A DNA stretch of 64,000 bases from Cryobacterium glucosi (lineage in GTDB: Bacteria; Actinomycetota; Actinomycetes; Actinomycetales; Microbacteriaceae): NCBI RefSeq assembly GCF_004402235.1, contig NZ_SOFS01000007.1:83946-147945 (forward strand). Reading direction: 5' to 3'. The notes under the pieces were generated by a model that saw nothing but the letters and a program-made list of their open reading frames with translations, was not told the origin of the DNA and ran no database searches. Of this stretch, positions 60,984 to 64,000 are shown one piece after another (position 1 is the stretch's first letter; each line of letters starts with the position of its first letter). The position numbers and the translations under genes were made by a program.

Positions 60984-61986
60984 CCAGGACTGGTTCGACA
61001 AAGACTTTTACAAGGTCCTCGGCGTCTCGAAAGACGTGACGCCGGCCGACCTCAAGAAGGCCTATCGCAAGCTCGCCCGCAAGTATCACCCGGACTCCAA
61101 TCCGGGCAATCCTGCGGCCGAAGCGAAGTTCAAGGAAATCAGCGAGGCGCACTCGGTGATCGGCGACCCCGCACAGCGGAAGGAATACGACGCTGTGCGG
61201 GCCATGGGCGGTGGAGCACGCTTCACCGCCCCCGGTGGCGGAGGCGCCCAGCAGGGTGGCGGCTTCGACGACGTCTTCGGCGGCATGTTCGGTGGGGGTG
61301 CCCGGCAACAGGGCTACTCCTACCAGCAGCAGGGCGGGTTTGACGACCTGCTCGGCGGCATGTTCGGCCGGGGCGGCGCCGGCGGCGGCGGTTTCGGAAC
61401 GTCCACGGGAGGTTTCCGCGGTTACGGCGGACCGACCCGCGGGCGGGACGTGATCGCATCCACGACCGTCGACTTCATCACCGCGACCCACGGCGACCAG
61501 ATCACCCTGCAGACGCAGGATGGCCGGGCCATCAAGGTCAGGATTCCCGCCGGCGTCGCCGACGGGCAGAAGATCAAGCTCCGCGGCCAGGGCCAGCACA
61601 GCCCGGACGGCGGCGAGGCCGGTGACATCGTCCTCACCGTGACGGTGCGCAAGCACCCCGTCTTCGAGCGTGACGGCCTGAACCTGAGGCTGCACGTGCC
61701 CGTGACGTTCGTCGAGGCAGCTCTCGGCGCGACGATCGAAGTGCCGACCCTGGGTGGAGCGCCGGTCAAACTGCGCATCGCCCCCGGCACACCGAGCGGG
61801 CGGGTCCTGCGGGTCAAGGGACGCGGCGTTGTGACTCCGAAGGGCACCGGCGACTTGCTCGCCGAGGTCCAGGTCGCGGTGCCGTCGCACCTGTCGAAGG
61901 ACGCCGAGGAGAAGCTCGCTGCTTTCGCGGCGGCCCTTCCCGACGAGAACCCGCGCGACGAACTGCTGGCGAGAGCGAGAGACTGA
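60976..61986 (+). CDS. dnaJ: DnaJ co-chaperone without zinc finger (type II)
   Basis: 336 residues. J domain DFYKVLGVSKDVTPADLKKAYRKLARKYHPDSNPG with the HPD triad, Gly/Phe/Gln-rich linker (about 75-155), and the C-terminal peptide-binding domains (IKVRIPAGVADGQKIKLRGQG, LNLRLHVPVTFVEAALGATIEVPTLGG). The four CxxCxGxG zinc repeats are absent, as in DnaJ1/CbpA-type proteins of other actinobacterial dnaK operons. Overlaps grpE by 8 nt. Confidence 0.95.
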   Translation: MASQDWFDKDFYKVLGVSKDVTPADLKKAYRKLARKYHPDSNPGNPAAEAKFKEISEAHSVIGDPAQRKEYDAVRAMGGGARFTAPGGGGAQQGGGFDDVFGGMFGGGARQQGYSYQQQGGFDDLLGGMFGRGGAGGGGFGTSTGGFRGYGGPTRGRDVIASTTVDFITATHGDQITLQTQDGRAIKVRIPAGVADGQKIKLRGQGQHSPDGGEAGDIVLTVTVRKHPVFERDGLNLRLHVPVTFVEAALGATIEVPTLGGAPVKLRIAPGTPSGRVLRVKGRGVVTPKGTGDLLAEVQVAVPSHLSKDAEEKLAAFAAALPDENPRDELLARARD

Positions 61987-61988
61987 CG

Positions 61989-62405
61989 GTGGACGAGAAC
62001 TCCCGGGTGTTCGTCATTTCGACGGCCGCAGAGCTTGCGGGCATGCACCCGCAGACGCTGCGACAGTACGATCGCCTGGGACTGGTGAGTCCGGACCGCA
62101 CCCCGGGCCGGTCTCGCCGGTATTCGATGCGTGATGTGGTGAAACTGCGCGAAATCGCGGAGCTGGGTGCCGAAGGCGTGAGCCTCGAGGGCATCCGGAG
62201 GATCATCGCGCTCGAGGACCACGTGCGCCGCCTCGAATCGCGTTTGCGCGAACTCGAAGCGGCCCTCGCCGATGAACTGCTGAACCGGTCGGGTCGCCGC
62301 GTCTTCGCGGCCGGCTCGGCCGGTGAGGTCATCTCGATGCGCGCGGGCACCAGAACCCGCCGCGCGAACCAGGTGGTCATCTGGCGCCCGCTTGACGGCC
62401 GCTGA
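61989..62405 (+). CDS. hspR: Heat-shock repressor HspR
   Basis: 138-residue MerR-family regulator. VFVISTAAELAGMHPQTLRQYDRLGLVSPDRTPGRSRRYSMRDVVKLREI is the winged helix; a leucine-rich helix follows. It binds HAIR boxes with DnaK as co-repressor, closing a feedback loop on this operon. GTG start 2 nt after dnaJ. Confidence 0.95.
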   Translation: MDENSRVFVISTAAELAGMHPQTLRQYDRLGLVSPDRTPGRSRRYSMRDVVKLREIAELGAEGVSLEGIRRIIALEDHVRRLESRLRELEAALADELLNRSGRRVFAAGSAGEVISMRAGTRTRRANQVVIWRPLDGR

Positions 62406-62409
62406 TCCC

Positions 62410-63561
62410 GTGGCGCCCGACCCCACTGCGTTCGACCCCACTGCGTTCGACTTCGCCGCGCTCCGGCGTTTCCCCGACGTCGAGGCCTCCAACCTTTTTG
62501 CCGTCGACGCGAGCGACCGTCTGATCCTCGACGAGGCGGCAGAGAGCCTTCCCGCCGAACGGCTCGTTGTCGTCGAGGACCGGTATGGCGCCCTCACCCT
62601 CGGCGCGGCTGCGCTCTTCGGGGCCACCGGAATCCGCGTGCACCAGGACGCGCTCTCGGGCGAGGCGGCCCTGGCCCGGAATGCCGACGAGTTCGGCCTC
62701 ACCGACCGCTACCGCTCGTTCCCACTGGGCCACGAGCTCCTGTCCGGCGCAATCCTTGTCCTCCTCCAGCTGCCCCGCAGCCTCGCTGCCCTCGACGAGA
62801 TCGTCGAGGCGATCGCCCGGTACGCCGATCCCGCGGTCGTCGTTGTCGCCGGCGGGCGGCTCAAGCACATGACCCCGGCCATGAACGAGGTCCTCGCACG
62901 GCACTTCGAGCGGCTCCACGTCTCCCCGGCCCGGCAGAAGTCCCGGGTCTTGCGTGCCTCCGGTCCCCTCCGGGCGACGGAACAGGCGAGCCAGGCCTGG
63001 CCGCACGTCAGCAGGCATGACGACCTGGGTCTGACCGTGTGCGCGCACGGCGCCGCGTTCGCCGGCACCACGATCGACATCGGAACCCGGTACCTGCTCG
63101 AGTTCCTTGACCGTATGAAACCGGATGCCGTCCGCGCGATCGACCTCGGCTGTGGCACGGGCGTGCTCGCGGCCGCGCTCGCGCTACGCCGAACCGGACT
63201 CACGATGATCGCGAGCGACCAGTCGGCCGCCGCCGTCGCATCCGCCGGGGCCACCATGATCGCCAACGGGGTCGCCGATCGGGTCACGGTCGTGCGTGAC
63301 GATGCGCTCGGATCCCAGGCGGATGCTTCCAGTGAGTTGATCCTGTTGAATCCGCCGTTCCACATCGGATCCTCCGTGCATGCCGGCATCGCGCTCAAGC
63401 TCTTCGCTGACGCCGCGCGGGTGCTCCGGCCCGGCGGTGAGCTCTGGACGGTGTGGAACACACACCTCGGCTACCGGCCGGCGCTCACCCGCCTGGTCGG
63501 GCCGACGCATCAGGTCGGCCGGAACGCCAAGTTCACGGTCACGGTCTCGGTGCGACGGTAG
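62410..63561 (+). CDS. RlmG/RsmC-like rRNA guanine-N2 methyltransferase
   Basis: 383 residues, close to E. coli RlmG. N-terminal pseudo-methyltransferase domain (ERLVVVEDRYGALTLGAAALFG) and C-terminal catalytic domain with AIDLGCGTGVLAAALALRRTG (SAM site) and LLNPPFHIGSSV (NPPF). It likely methylates guanine in 23S or 16S rRNA. A 15-bp tandem duplication near the start (62423-62452) repeats PTAFD. The GTG is 4 nt after the hspR stop, so it is probably co-transcribed with the heat-shock genes. Confidence 0.87.
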   Translation: MAPDPTAFDPTAFDFAALRRFPDVEASNLFAVDASDRLILDEAAESLPAERLVVVEDRYGALTLGAAALFGATGIRVHQDALSGEAALARNADEFGLTDRYRSFPLGHELLSGAILVLLQLPRSLAALDEIVEAIARYADPAVVVVAGGRLKHMTPAMNEVLARHFERLHVSPARQKSRVLRASGPLRATEQASQAWPHVSRHDDLGLTVCAHGAAFAGTTIDIGTRYLLEFLDRMKPDAVRAIDLGCGTGVLAAALALRRTGLTMIASDQSAAAVASAGATMIANGVADRVTVVRDDALGSQADASSELILLNPPFHIGSSVHAGIALKLFADAARVLRPGGELWTVWNTHLGYRPALTRLVGPTHQVGRNAKFTVTVSVRR

Positions 63562-63572
63562 GCAGCCGCAGG

Positions 63573-63612
63573 GTTTCGGGAGGCCTTCAGGGGCGCGAAA
63601 CCTTCCCGAAAC
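63573..63612 (+). terminator. Terminator of the dnaK-hspR-methyltransferase operon
   Basis: GTTTCGGGAGG (63573-63583) pairs with CCTTCCCGAAAC (63601-63612) with one bulge. It lies between the operon and the rRNA promoter. Confidence 0.75.
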
Positions 63613-63654
63613 AGAGGTGCAATCTGTCCGACACGCCCGGGATGTGACCGGGAG

Positions 63655-63683
63655 TTGCGGCCCCCCACGGTTCACCGTAAAGT
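63655..63683 (+). promoter_or_regulatory. rRNA operon promoter
   Basis: TTGCGG (63655-63660), 17-bp spacer, TAAAGT (63678-63683). It is the best sigma-70-like match upstream of the leader. Confidence 0.65.
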
Positions 63684-64000
63684 CATCTAAGTCACCCCAC
63701 AGGTTCGGAAAGCCGAAGCGCTTACCGGCCTCAAGCGGGACCACTTCCAATCCCGATCAACGCGTAAATTCGCTGATCGAGATTGATGGCGTTTCACCAG
63801 ATTCCCTTAGCGGGGGACCGAGCGAAACGACACGAAAGAAGAATAAGGAATTGCCTCGGAGCGACAGCCTGCAAGGGCCTGAAGCCGAGGTGTCCGATCC
63901 TTGAGAACTCAACAGCGTGCACAATGTCAAATGCCAAAAACCTCGTGGTTTGGATCCGTTTCTAGCGGTGAAGGGCCAGGAGATTCCTTTGGAAAACATT
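63684..64000 (+). other. 16S rRNA precursor leader (5' end of an rRNA operon)
   Basis: The segment starting at 63899 (CCTTGAGAACTCAACAGCG, with TGTCAAATGCC following) is the conserved leader found just before actinobacterial 16S genes, including the boxA-like antitermination region. The mature 16S start is not reached before the window ends. Protein frames here are not credible. Confidence 0.85.

Noticed and set aside
63684..64000. Short ORFs in the rRNA leader
   Set aside because: The region is the conserved 16S leader. The frames have no start signals.

Overview
The window is a high-GC actinobacterial chromosome segment. A Microbacteriaceae member (Cryobacterium/Leifsonia-like) is the best guess. 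The grounds are HspR/HAIR control of dnaK-grpE-dnaJ, a Dcd-Dut type dCTP deaminase, a typical actinobacterial 16S rRNA leader at the right edge, and many leaderless genes with a TANNNT hexamer about 6 nt before an ATG or GTG. The family placement is inference, not a computed phylogeny.

Layout. 0.17-1.5 kb: zinc-independent ribosomal proteins L28, L33 and S14, then HU. 1.6-11 kb: housekeeping and accessory genes (CopD-CtaG fusion, PIF1-like helicase, small membrane proteins, nitronate monooxygenase family, mutarotase). 11.1-19.9 kb: an IclR-controlled sugar-acid cluster (two GarR-type dehydrogenases, a D-2-hydroxyacid dehydrogenase, IdnO-like, IdnD-like, GntK-like, a metabolite:proton symporter, an FAH-family hydrolase). 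Identical GAAC-TCT-GTTC operators lie at its two control points. 20-24.5 kb: TetR plus ABC-2 exporter, an epimerase, and a shortened GlpX-like phosphatase. 24.6-27.7 kb: a sulfite-oxidase-like molybdoenzyme with its reductase, SRAP and a divergent Sir2. 27.8-34.2 kb: a DeoR-controlled sugar ABC transporter with a class II aldolase and an ADP-dependent-type sugar kinase. 35.7-39 kb: a gluconokinase-6-phosphogluconate dehydratase fusion followed by KDPG aldolase, which together form an Entner-Doudoroff shunt. The idonate/gluconate cluster would feed it.

39,848-54,213 is a complete Tn7-like transposon of about 14.4 kb with lower-GC cargo. It encodes TnsA, TnsB (D255, D358, E394), TnsC and a TniQ protein fused to five zinc ribbons. 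Its ends match (TGTGAGTTC / TGTCAGTTC), carry repeated TGAGACT cores, and are flanked by a 5-bp duplication CACGG. The right duplication touches the 3' end of a tRNA-Gly(CCC) gene. Cargo: an Xre-like regulator, an MbcA/ParS-like plus HAD pair, tiny zinc-ribbon proteins, DUF3800 and PIN proteins, and a Vsr / C5-methyltransferase / PD-(D/E)xK restriction module. This element is the most interesting system in the window.

54.2-64 kb is core chromosome: tRNA-Gly, dcd, small enzymes, an MFS transporter, the dnaK-grpE-dnaJ-hspR operon with two HAIR boxes and an RlmG-like methyltransferase, then the promoter and leader of an rRNA operon whose 16S gene lies beyond the window.
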